Part shown: positions 34,005 to 41,174 of the stretch, piece after piece
How the letters are laid out: every line of letters starts with the position of its first letter
Numbering within the stretch: position 1 is the stretch's first letter
Assembly (NCBI GenBank): GCA_905215505.1
Contig: CAJMPU010000003.1
Location: 62,001 to 126,000 of the forward strand
Origin: an uncultured bacterium
GTDB taxonomy: Bacteria > Actinomycetota > Coriobacteriia > Coriobacteriales > Coriobacteriaceae
Direction: 5' to 3'
Length of the DNA: 64,000 nucleotides
Notes under the pieces: generated by a model
Databases searched by the model: none
Told to the model about the DNA's origin: nothing
What the model saw: only the letters and a program-made list of their open reading frames with translations
Translations under genes and position numbers: made by a program

Positions 34005-35845
34005 TGACCGATCTTGCATCCACCACACCACAATCGCTCGGTCGCGATCCCATGGTCGGCCTGCGCCTGGCGCGTGTCGACGGGTTTGAGCCGGCCATTG
34101 CGCTCGGTCAGGGCGAACTGCCTGCCTATCTGCGTCGTTTTACGATGCTGTTTGCCGACGATGCCGCCATGCGCCGTGGCGGTATCGGCCGCGTGACGCG
34201 TGCCGTCAACGCCCAAGGCGAGGCCGTGGCACTCAAACAGCTCATCTTGCCGACGCGCGATGAGTTTGACGATGCCGCCGCCCATGAGGCGCTGGTCGCC
34301 AAGTTCAAAGCGGCGTTTCGCGAGGAATACGAATGCCATCGCGCCCTTTCGGGCCTTAAGGGCTTTCCCCGCCTCTATGGCTGGGGCGAGGTCGACGGTG
34401 TGCCTGCAATTGTCATGGAATGGGTCGAGGGCGAGACGCTCGCCCGCTTGCGCTCGCGCTTTGCCGTGGACGATGCCGGCCGCCTATCGCCGCTTGTGGC
34501 GGCGCGTCTGGGTCGCGACCTGTTCGATCTGCTCTGCCGTATGAGCCTGGTGGGCGAGGGCTTTGTCCATCGCGATATCTCGCCCGCTAATATTATGGTG
34601 CGTACGGCGCGTCTACCGCTTGACCGGCAGCTTGCCGAGGGCACCTTTGACCTGTGCCTGATCGACTTTGGCTCGTCGCTGGCGCTTGAGCCTGCGTCGG
34701 CCGTGGCCGGTACCGGCGGCAAGGCGTCGTTTACGGAGCGCTATGCCACGCTGCGTCGCGCGACGGTTGCCTATGCCCCGCCCGAGATGCTCACCGACGA
34801 TATTCCCGACCTGCGCGCTTTGCGTATGTCGCCGGCGATCGACGTCTATGCCGCAGCAAGCACGGTTTACGAGCTCATTGCCGGCGCCGCGCCATACGAA
34901 GCCGCGCCGAGCACTTCGGGCACCTCGGGTTCGCGCAAAAAGACGCGCGACATCGCCAGCCCCTACCGTCTCAAGATGGACACGCTGCCCGACTATCCCA
35001 TTGGTGCCCATGCGCCCGGTTGCGATTTGACTCAGCTGCTTCGTCGTGAGCCCGATGTGGCGCTCGCTGCGGCCGAGCAGGCCCAGCAGCTGGGGCTTGA
35101 GCCGGATTCCGAGGAGCTACGCGATGCGCTGGCGTTTGTCGATGCCCAGCTGTTCGACGTGGTGATGGCCTGTCTGTCCAGCCATCAAAAAGATCGTCCC
35201 GAGCCGGCGGCGGTCGAGGCGGCGCTCTCGGCGTTTTGTGACCACTATGCGCAAAATGTCGGTCGTTCGCTCCGCGGCGAGCCGCTCACGCCGTGCCCCA
35301 TGGATGCGTCTGGCCGCGCGGTTCGTCGCGCGCTGATGGTCGGCGCGACGGTCGTCTGTGGCGTGGTTTGGGCTGTGGTCGTGGTTTCGGCCGCGCTGCT
35401 GGCGTCGGGCGCTCGCGTGACGGCGACTTTGGGATCGCTCGTGTGGTCTGGGTCGCTACCGGGTATTATTGCCGCACTGGCGTTGGCGCTGCCAGGCATA
35501 GCCGGCGTTGCCGCGGGGGCACTTGCGCACGATCGGCGCTCGGGCTTCCTGCAGGGTGTGCTTGCGCTTTCTGCCTGCGAGGTTCCGGTGCTGGTTGTGG
35601 CTGCATGTAGCGTATTTTCCCAACGCGCCGTGATGGGCGGCCTTGTTGCCGCTCTGGTTGCAACCTATACGCTTACGTGGTTTTTGCTTGCGATGGGCTT
35701 TGCCTTTGAACTTCCCGTTTCGGCACCGCGACGCACAAAAGCCCAGATGGCGACTCCGCTTGCCGGTGGAGCCGCAGCTGTCCGTACTTTTGGCGGACCT
35801 GTCGAAGTATCGTCCGATTCTATTTCTACGACCAAGGAGGCCTAG
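34001..35845 (+). CDS. Atypical Ser/Thr protein kinase with C-terminal membrane spans
   Basis: A 614-residue protein. The kinase-like domain (about 55-330) has the lysine in AVALKQL, the catalytic loop as HRDISPANIMV, in which Ser replaces the usual Lys after Asp, and DFGSS for the metal-binding motif. The nucleotide-binding Gly-rich loop is poorly formed. About four membrane spans lie at 440-575. HRDISP resembles eukaryotic-like and aminoglycoside-kinase-like families, so activity is likely but unusual. Followed after three bases by an FHA-domain gene, forming a second kinase/FHA pair in the window apart from the cell-wall operon. Confidence 0.8.
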   Translation: MMTDLASTTPQSLGRDPMVGLRLARVDGFEPAIALGQGELPAYLRRFTMLFADDAAMRRGGIGRVTRAVNAQGEAVALKQLILPTRDEFDDAAAHEALVAKFKAAFREEYECHRALSGLKGFPRLYGWGEVDGVPAIVMEWVEGETLARLRSRFAVDDAGRLSPLVAARLGRDLFDLLCRMSLVGEGFVHRDISPANIMVRTARLPLDRQLAEGTFDLCLIDFGSSLALEPASAVAGTGGKASFTERYATLRRATVAYAPPEMLTDDIPDLRALRMSPAIDVYAAASTVYELIAGAAPYEAAPSTSGTSGSRKKTRDIASPYRLKMDTLPDYPIGAHAPGCDLTQLLRREPDVALAAAEQAQQLGLEPDSEELRDALAFVDAQLFDVVMACLSSHQKDRPEPAAVEAALSAFCDHYAQNVGRSLRGEPLTPCPMDASGRAVRRALMVGATVVCGVVWAVVVVSAALLASGARVTATLGSLVWSGSLPGIIAALALALPGIAGVAAGALAHDRRSGFLQGVLALSACEVPVLVVAACSVFSQRAVMGGLVAALVATYTLTWFLLAMGFAFELPVSAPRRTKAQMATPLAGGAAAVRTFGGPVEVSSDSISTTKEA

Positions 35846-35848
35846 GTC

Positions 35849-36787
35849 ATGGCATCTCAAGTTGAGCTCACCCCATGCGGGGCCATGTTTGACATCTTTA
35901 AGCGCGCAGCGCATCTGAGCCATATCGAGCTGTGCGGCTTGGTGCTTTCGTCCCGTCCGCTCGCCGACGGCCGCAGCCCGCAGAGCCGAGCCGCCGATCG
36001 CTCTTGGGTTTCCCGCTTTATCGTTCGCGCGCCGGTCGGCACGCTTCAGCAGCGCTACTTTGCCGAATACGGTACCTCGGCTGCGCGTATTATGTCGCAA
36101 CTGGCCCTGCGCCAGCGCAATCCCATGGACTCCACGGCTGTAATCAATATGGTGTGCGGTCCTGCAGGTGAACCGATGGTACGCGCGCTCGAAGAGTGCC
36201 ACCAGGACACGAATCTCTATCGCAACGCGCTCGATCGCCTGTCCCAGGCGGCGGAACTCATGCCCGCCGAGCGCGCCGAGGTCGTGCTGGTGCTGTTTGT
36301 CGCCGTCGGTTGTTCGGCGGATGTGCGGTCCTCGGTGAACTATGCCATCGACTACGCGAACGCGACCTGCGGCGGAGGCACATCCACGCCGCGTTCGCTT
36401 GGCATGTCGCTGACTGCGGGCGAACGCGAACCCGCCCCGGCGCACCCTTTGGGCTTGCTGCGCGTGCAAAACAGTTTTGTCGTGAGCGCCCCGCGCTGGA
36501 TTCAGCCGAGTGAGCAGGGTGTTGAGATTGGCGCGCTGGCCACTGGTGAGGGCGATATTACCGACGTCGGCGACGATGTCTCGGCCCGCCATGCCCATAT
36601 CTGGTGCGATGCTCAAAATATCTGGCACGTCGAGGACTTGTCGTCCACCAACGGAACCGTGGTGGTAAACGGGGCCACGCGCGTTTGCATTCAGGTCGAG
36701 CCCGGCCGTTCCGCCCAGCTCAATCCCGGCGACGAGCTCAAGCTCGGCGAATCCACTACCTATGCCATCCTCTTCGGTGCCCTCTAG
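35849..36787 (+). CDS. FHA-domain protein paired with the atypical kinase
   Basis: A 312-residue protein. The N-terminal two thirds are not a family I recognise; they begin MASQVELTPCGAMFDIFKRA. The C-terminal FHA domain has DVSARHAHIW and DLSSTNGTVVVNG, the phosphothreonine-binding loop motifs. AAGGAGG precedes ATG 35849. It probably binds substrates phosphorylated by the upstream kinase. Its final 355 bases (from about 36433) are duplicated at 43085-43456, with a 6.3 kb island between the copies. Confidence 0.8.
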   Translation: MASQVELTPCGAMFDIFKRAAHLSHIELCGLVLSSRPLADGRSPQSRAADRSWVSRFIVRAPVGTLQQRYFAEYGTSAARIMSQLALRQRNPMDSTAVINMVCGPAGEPMVRALEECHQDTNLYRNALDRLSQAAELMPAERAEVVLVLFVAVGCSADVRSSVNYAIDYANATCGGGTSTPRSLGMSLTAGEREPAPAHPLGLLRVQNSFVVSAPRWIQPSEQGVEIGALATGEGDITDVGDDVSARHAHIWCDAQNIWHVEDLSSTNGTVVVNGATRVCIQVEPGRSAQLNPGDELKLGESTTYAILFGAL

Positions 36788-36819
36788 CCGGCAGTTAAGG
36801 ACGTTCCTTTTCTGCCGGC
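36787..36819. repeat. REP-like palindrome at the FHA gene stop
   Basis: Arms GCCGGCAG (36787-36794) and CTGCCGGC (36812-36819) enclose an inner palindrome AAGGA-CGT-TCCTT. The following bases CACTTGGGGACACTCC contain the GGGGAC core shared by other repeats in the window. Confidence 0.6.
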
Positions 36820-37087
36820 ACTTGGGGACACTCCTCGGCGCGCCAGAGCCGGTCGCCTGGGGATGGAGAGGCCATTTTGGCCCTTGGCGGTCAGTCGGGG
36901 CGAAACTAGAAGATCTTTCCGATTCGCGGCTGTTCATGCTTGTAGAGCATCTAAAACAATAGGATGTTATTCTGGAATATGCCGGGTGCGTGAACTTGCC
37001 TGTCTTAGCCTTAATAAGGTATAGGGGAGTTTGGCTCAGGGGTTCCGTGTTGTTCTTCAGCGCAGTATTGTGGGACAGATTTGCTGA
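36820..37087 (+). other. Spacer with homology to the sequence after the FHA duplicate
   Basis: No gene. Bases near 36863-36900 (GGCCATTTTGGCCCTTGG and flanks) resemble those near 43565-43600, so the duplication seems to include downstream sequence. From about 36900 the sequence turns A+T-richer, marking the left part of the island. The last part may be the degenerate 5' end of the methyltransferase. Confidence 0.4.
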
Positions 37088-37737
37088 GATTGGCGCCTTA
37101 CACCGCAGAGCGCACGGAAGGCTCTCGATTTGTGTTCTGGCCCCAGAATACAGGGCCTGATACTTACCAACTGTGGCATGGATGTAACATCTGTAGAAAT
37201 CAACCCTTTTGTTGTCGACCTTTGTAAGAAAAACACTGCTATCAACTCTTTGGATGACGAAACTAGGGTGCTTGAGGGGAGCCTTTACTCCCCTCTGAGA
37301 GATGACTCATGTTTTTCGCTTGTCGTTGTGAATCCTCCGTTACTGCCGATTCCGGATGAGATTCCTTATCCCTTCGTTTGAGATGGAGGACAATCGGGTC
37401 TGGATAAAACACTTCGTATTCTTAAGGGTGGCGATACGCATTTAGAGAAAAACGGTAAATACTGCTAATAGGGGTGACGACGATGGTGCGGGGGCGACCC
37501 GCGATGCTCTCATCAATACGTCGGATACTTGGGAAATCAGGTCTAGATGCATGCATGATGATGCTGTGTGGCTATTCAATTAATCCGCGTTCCGAATGGG
37601 TGCAGGGTATAGCTGCGACATCGTATGCTTTTGACCCGGCGCGATACTCAGATATTTCTGAGGCGGTTGACGAAGTTTATACGCACTATGCCGCGCAAGG
37701 CGTTTCGGAAGTTTGCACATCTACGTTACGGGCTTAG
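37088..37737 (+). pseudogene. Decayed SAM-dependent methyltransferase
   Basis: The first segment (37088-37378) reads KALDLCSGPRIQGLIL, a class I methyltransferase motif I, then VEINPFVVDLCKKN (motif II) and LVVVNPPLLPIPDE (NPPY-type motif IV). It is interrupted by TGA at 37379-37381, after which the same frame continues with DGGQSGLDKTLRILKGG, as expected for the family, to TAA at 37466-37468. A second segment in another frame (37474-37737) resembles the C-terminal part. An in-frame stop before motif I, this stop and the frameshift make a functional enzyme unlikely. Similar methyltransferases act on small molecules, proteins or rRNA, and the original target is unclear. Confidence 0.7.
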
Positions 37738-37862
37738 GTTTCTTCAAGCGAGCAGGCCGGTTGCGTTATTTCGAGCGATTTTTCTAGTCTAGACGACAAA
37801 AGGCAAAGGATTTGATGGGTATAAAACGCGGACGTTTGTGGGCGGATGCTCAAATCTATTGT

Positions 37863-37906
37863 GGCAATCGGGCGGTTGAAAAAGATATTTCAACCGCCCG
37901 ATTGCC
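37863..37906. repeat. Perfect 19-bp inverted repeat upstream of the ABC exporter
   Basis: Arms GGCAATCGGGCGGTTGAAA (37863-37881) and its exact complement (37888-37906) with loop AAGATA. No T-run follows on the plus strand. Lies about 150 bases before the ABC exporter start; could be a terminator for decayed upstream sequence or a regulatory structure. Remaining bases 37907-38052 show no clear gene. Confidence 0.7.
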
Positions 37907-38052
37907 AGGTTCGTCGGAGGAGATGTCCGATTCCGACTCTCTTGTAGGAAGAGCTTGAGATCGTATTGGCCCAAGGCAATCTTAAAGCAGTCTCATTGGC
38001 AAATCTTCGCTCCTGTTGTGTTGAGGTGTAAGGTATCAGTGATTGATGTTTT

Positions 38053-39705
38053 GTGGCGGGTAGATTGGGGCCTTCCTTGATTCGATGCGTTCTCTCGAGG
38101 TTCATCAGAGCAAAAGGGGCTTTCGTCTTCATTGCTATCACGGTGATTGGAACCGCTCTCTCCTATGCCATGCCATACGTGAACGGGAAATTCTTAGATT
38201 TTCTTCTCGGTAACCGCAGCGAAAGAGACGCCGTACTCTTCGCGCTCCTGGTTGCGTCAATAGGAGTTTTCTCCACCCTCTTTACTTATTTTGCAGGAAC
38301 ACTTTCCATTCGCATAACCACGAGACTTTCCTTTGATCTTCTCAGGGAGGCCGTCTTGCGTTTTGAAAGAGACGATTACTTGGTGAGTCGGACCATCGAT
38401 CCAGCCTATACAACGCAACGGATTATTTCCGACTCTAGCGTGGTCTCATCCTTCGTTTTGGCGAATTTTATCAGTGCGCCGCTGTCCATTGTAGCCATTC
38501 CCATCGTATTGCTTATCATATGGTCAATTGATTCAACTCTCGCGGTGTTTTCCATCATTCTCCTCATCGTGTATTTCTGTGTAATTACTGGGTTGAGGAA
38601 ACTTTTGTATAGGGTCACGTATGAGAAGAAAGAGGCGGACAGCGCCTTTTACGCCGCAATTGCATCGCAGCTTAATCAGATTCTCAACATTCAACTGACA
38701 TCTTCGTACGGCAAGAGCGAACAAGCGCTCGACGCTGGGTTTAAGAGCTATTTTCCCAAAGTTTTGCGCTCCGGAAAGCTATCATATTCTCTGACATCGC
38801 TCGATGGTCTTTTCGCAGCGTTGTTTCAAGCGGTGATACTTGTTGTTTCCGGAGTACGAATCATTAACGGAACTATGTCAATAGGCGAGTACACTATCAT
38901 CGGTACATACTTCGCGGTTCTCTTTAAGACTTTGAAAAGTATGATGTCATTGTTCAAATCCTATCAAGATGCCAAAGCATCATGGGATAGGACGGCTATC
39001 GCGACGAGAGAAAAGGAGAGATCGGGGTGGAATCGGACCGATTTAGCTAAACTCGATGAAATAAATGACATTTCGGTATCTGATTTGGAATTCTCGGTTG
39101 CCCTTCCAGACGGATCTGTCCGAGAGGTCCTCGGCGGGTTTTCTTTCAAGTTTTCCGGTCCTGGTACATATTGCATAGTTGGGGAAAACGGAAGAGGCAA
39201 GACGTCACTTCTTTACTTGATGCTCGGGCTATACTCATCGAAAGGCAAAGTAAAATACAACGGCGTGCCAATCGAAGAATGCGACTTGGATTACATACGT
39301 GCGAGAGAGATATCGTGCTGCCCACAGTCGTGCTTCGCGCCGGACGAAACGGTGAAAGAGCTGTTAGAGTATTTCGACACGCCCTTTTCTTCCTATCACC
39401 GGGGTGTAGATGGCCTACTTTCGCTGGAAAACAGCGTGAAGGAGTTGCTCGGGAAACGTTGCTCCGCGCTTTCGGGCGGTGAGCTGCGCCGAGTGTACTT
39501 ATGGTCGGCGATTTCACGCAAGTCGTCAGTTTTGGTACTCGACGAGCCCACGACTGGGTTAGACGCTGTAAGCCGCGCCGAGCTTGCGGCCTATGTTAAG
39601 CGCAACAAGCAAAGCCAGCTGATCATCATTGTCTCTCACGATGACGAGATGGTCGGCGCGGTAGAAGGGGTAGTGGATTTAGGCAGCATGTACCAGGGTA
39701 AATGA
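38053..39705 (+). CDS. ABC-type peptide exporter, fused membrane and ATPase domains
   Basis: A 550-residue half-transporter. The membrane domain (about 1-320) has about six spans. The ATPase domain has Walker A GENGRGKTS near 376, signature ALSGGELRR near 472, Walker B VLVLDEPTTG near 495 and switch His in IVSHDDE. There is no C39 peptidase domain, so leader removal would need another protease. GTG 38053 has a poor ribosome-binding site and a TTG at about 38077 is possible. Codon use is A+T-richer than in flanking genes. Convergent with the RiPP genes at 40406-42533 and the likely exporter of their product. Confidence 0.85.
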   Translation: MAGRLGPSLIRCVLSRFIRAKGAFVFIAITVIGTALSYAMPYVNGKFLDFLLGNRSERDAVLFALLVASIGVFSTLFTYFAGTLSIRITTRLSFDLLREAVLRFERDDYLVSRTIDPAYTTQRIISDSSVVSSFVLANFISAPLSIVAIPIVLLIIWSIDSTLAVFSIILLIVYFCVITGLRKLLYRVTYEKKEADSAFYAAIASQLNQILNIQLTSSYGKSEQALDAGFKSYFPKVLRSGKLSYSLTSLDGLFAALFQAVILVVSGVRIINGTMSIGEYTIIGTYFAVLFKTLKSMMSLFKSYQDAKASWDRTAIATREKERSGWNRTDLAKLDEINDISVSDLEFSVALPDGSVREVLGGFSFKFSGPGTYCIVGENGRGKTSLLYLMLGLYSSKGKVKYNGVPIEECDLDYIRAREISCCPQSCFAPDETVKELLEYFDTPFSSYHRGVDGLLSLENSVKELLGKRCSALSGGELRRVYLWSAISRKSSVLVLDEPTTGLDAVSRAELAAYVKRNKQSQLIIIVSHDDEMVGAVEGVVDLGSMYQGK

Positions 39706-40076
39706 TGACAAGTGTAGTGCTACCCAACTGGCAGAGATAACAAAAAGGCGATGCAGATGCACGTAGCATTCAGGCGGTTCGGACTCGGTGCCTTCACGCC
39801 ATCGCAACGCTTTCAGATATAGTTCTCGTTCTCTTACTAAAGGAAACTTTAGTCTACGTCATCTTGTCGAGACAGAGGTGAAGCGAAGTGTTGTCGCGAC
39901 GTATCTTATTCCAGGTGGCTCAGTATCAGCGTGAGAATCGCACCAAAGTGTACTTACGATTCTCGTGTCCCACGGACAACATGAGCTGAGCATTGAGGTT
40001 CCACCCTTTGCTGCAACTACACGGGGTTGGACGGCAATGAATATGCCGGGCCGCATACCACGCGCAGCGGGGGTCC
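39706..40076. other. Gene-free stretch after the ABC exporter
   Basis: No credible coding sequence or RNA gene. The part nearest 40077 is probably the left non-coding end of the decayed IS110 element that follows. No inverted terminal repeats are seen, as expected for that family. Confidence 0.4.
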
Positions 40077-40202
40077 ATGTCCCAGTATGTTGCCTACAGC
40101 AGCCTCGATGTCCACGCACACATCATCTCTGCCTTCGCGTTCAATCCATTTGCCGGAGAGTGCGAGGGTTGCCAGGCCGTAGAATTCGAGCCGAACAAAT
40201 GA
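40077..40202 (+). pseudogene. N-terminal remnant of an IS110-family transposase
   Basis: A 41-codon frame beginning MSQYVAYSSLDVHAHIISAF and continuing AFNPFAGECEG resembles the N-terminus of IS110-family transposases, in which LDVH carries the first catalytic Asp of the RuvC-like DEDD domain. The frame then stops and no further transposase sequence follows. It differs from the intact element at 50960-52371, whose protein begins differently. Confidence 0.55.
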
Positions 40203-40296
40203 AATGCGGTATCAGCGCATAGGATTAAACTGACGATTGCTTTGCACTGAGAATACGCTTGGAAAGCCGCTATGGGTGGCGGCCCGGGTTAAATAG

Positions 40297-40341
40297 AGAA
40301 GCCCGTCCGATCACTTTCATGTGGCGAACGGTCGGGCTTCT
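40297..40341 (-). terminator. Hairpin terminator of the RiPP operon
   Basis: Arms AGAAGCCCGTCCG (40297-40309) and CGGTCGGGCTTCT (40329-40341), one mismatch, 19-base loop. On the minus strand TCTATTTAAC follows. It lies 65 bases beyond the last small gene of the cluster. May work in both directions. Confidence 0.6.
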
Positions 40342-40405
40342 TATTCCACTTGCCAATGCTCGGCTCATATTGGAAGAAAGCTACGCTAATGTTTGCGTGA
40401 CACTC

Positions 40406-40513
40406 CTATTTTCTCCGAAGAAAGAGTCGGATAATGAAGAATAGAATTAAAAAAGGTGCCAGATATAACGCAAGTATAAAGGCTAATCCAACGAGACCTT
40501 GCAATAATGGCAT
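40406..40513 (-). CDS. 35-residue hydrophobic membrane peptide of the RiPP cluster
   Basis: Starts MPLLQGLVGLAFILALYLAP and ends with a basic tail FLRRK, so it is one membrane span with a cytoplasmic positive end. A perfect GGGAGGAG lies four bases before the ATG at 40513, strong support for translation. It follows the two precursor-like peptide genes on the same strand and precedes a terminator. Immunity peptides of bacteriocin systems often look like this, but so do small transport subunits. No homologue is recognised. Confidence 0.7.
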   Translation of the reverse strand: MPLLQGLVGLAFILALYLAPFLILFFIIRLFLRRK

Positions 40514-40591
40514 AACTCCTCCCAGACACGAGATTTTGGTATTTGTTCCCATCTTATTCTGAATTGGACCAAATAGTTCCTAGCCACAAAA

Positions 40592-40771
40592 CTACTCGTC
40601 AACTGGATCGCACCAATCTGCTGGCAAAACACAGCTTGATTCTTTATCGACATAGCACCAATCCGCAACAGGGCACTCGGCGATGTCGTAAAAATTGCAT
40701 ATATCAACTCCAAGACAACAAGGCTCAACGGGAGGATGTTCATTTGAACCAACAGGATGGATATGCTTCAT
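40592..40771 (-). CDS. Cys/Asp-rich RiPP precursor peptide 2
   Basis: A 59-residue peptide from ATG 40771, with GAGGAG six bases upstream. It begins MKHIHPVGSNEHPPVEP and then contains seven Cys at 18, 19, 25, 33, 39, 47 and 54. From C19 on, each Cys is followed by Asp after two to four residues (CLGVD, CNFYD, CPVAD, CYVD, CVLPAD, CDPVD). The leader MKHIHP and the pattern CLGxDICxxYD are shared with the peptide at 40802. Repeated CX3D motifs are the substrate of radical SAM enzymes of the PapB type, which make Cys-Asp thioether bonds, and a suitable maturase is encoded upstream. The real product is not known. Confidence 0.85.
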   Translation of the reverse strand: MKHIHPVGSNEHPPVEPCCLGVDICNFYDIAECPVADWCYVDKESSCVLPADWCDPVDE

Positions 40772-40801
40772 AACAGCTCCTCACCTTAATCCAATTAGAG
40801 A

Positions 40802-41005
40802 CTACGTTTGATCAATGCCACAGTGATCTACAACGCAGATGCTGCCGCCATCCATGTCATAGTCGCAGTAATCGTATGCACCACAGCCATCTGCTTTATC
40901 ATAAACAGTACAGATGTCAGTAATGCCCAAGAGGCAGTCAAAAGACATCGGCTTCACGCCTGCCTCGTCGCCACTTCCTGGATTAATCGGATGAATATGC
41001 TTCAC
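40802..41005 (-). CDS. Cys/Asp-rich RiPP precursor peptide 1
   Basis: A 67-residue peptide starting at GTG 41005 with GGGAGG five bases upstream. Leader MKHIHPINPGSGDEAGVKP; core with six Cys at 24, 32, 41, 47, 57 and 62. Each is followed by Asp after two to five residues (CLLGITD, CTVYD, CGAYD, CDYD, CVVD, CGID). Six Cys lie within about 40 residues, as in SCIFF-type peptides, but the Cys-Asp spacing points to Cys-Asp crosslinks as in ranthipeptides and recalls Clo7bot-type Cys-rich peptides. The longer frame open to 41053 has no ribosome-binding site. Paralogue of peptide 2 and encoded between it and the maturase. Confidence 0.85.
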   Translation of the reverse strand: MKHIHPINPGSGDEAGVKPMSFDCLLGITDICTVYDKADGCGAYDYCDYDMDGGSICVVDHCGIDQT

Positions 41006-41063
41006 GACTACCTCCCTTTGAGTGCAGAAAAACCTCAATATTGTGTATAACAAACCAAGATGT

Positions 41064-41147
41064 CTAGTTCACCATATTTCTAGAATGGTTTCGGCGAACG
41101 TAGCAATAAGCTTCGCAGACGGTAATCAGAAGAACGAACACCTCCAC
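41064..41147 (-). other. Possible 27-residue hydrophobic ORF
   Basis: In the same frame as the maturase stop, the 36 codons after it stay open to TAG at 41064. From GTG 41147 the peptide begins VEVFVLLITVCEAYCYVRR, one short membrane span with a basic end. No ribosome-binding site is visible, so translation is doubtful. The sequence might be the remains of another small membrane peptide like the one at 40406. Confidence 0.25.
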
Positions 41148-41174
41148 AATGGTGACAGCAATGCGCTGAACCGC

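Noticed and set aside
37915..38075. Small frames with GGAGG-like sites just upstream of the ABC exporter, considered as further precursors
   Set aside because: One ends after 11 codons with a site too close to its start, the other has TTG start and no Cys pattern or MKHIHP leader.
39859..40222. Overlapping frames on both strands (85-86 codons)
   Set aside because: No family resemblance; the only protein-like match here is the short IS110 N-terminus in a different frame.
40483..40752. 89-codon minus-strand frame across the peptide genes
   Set aside because: Overlaps precursor peptide 2 in another frame and lacks a ribosome-binding site, whereas the 59-residue peptide has GAGGAG and a paralogue.
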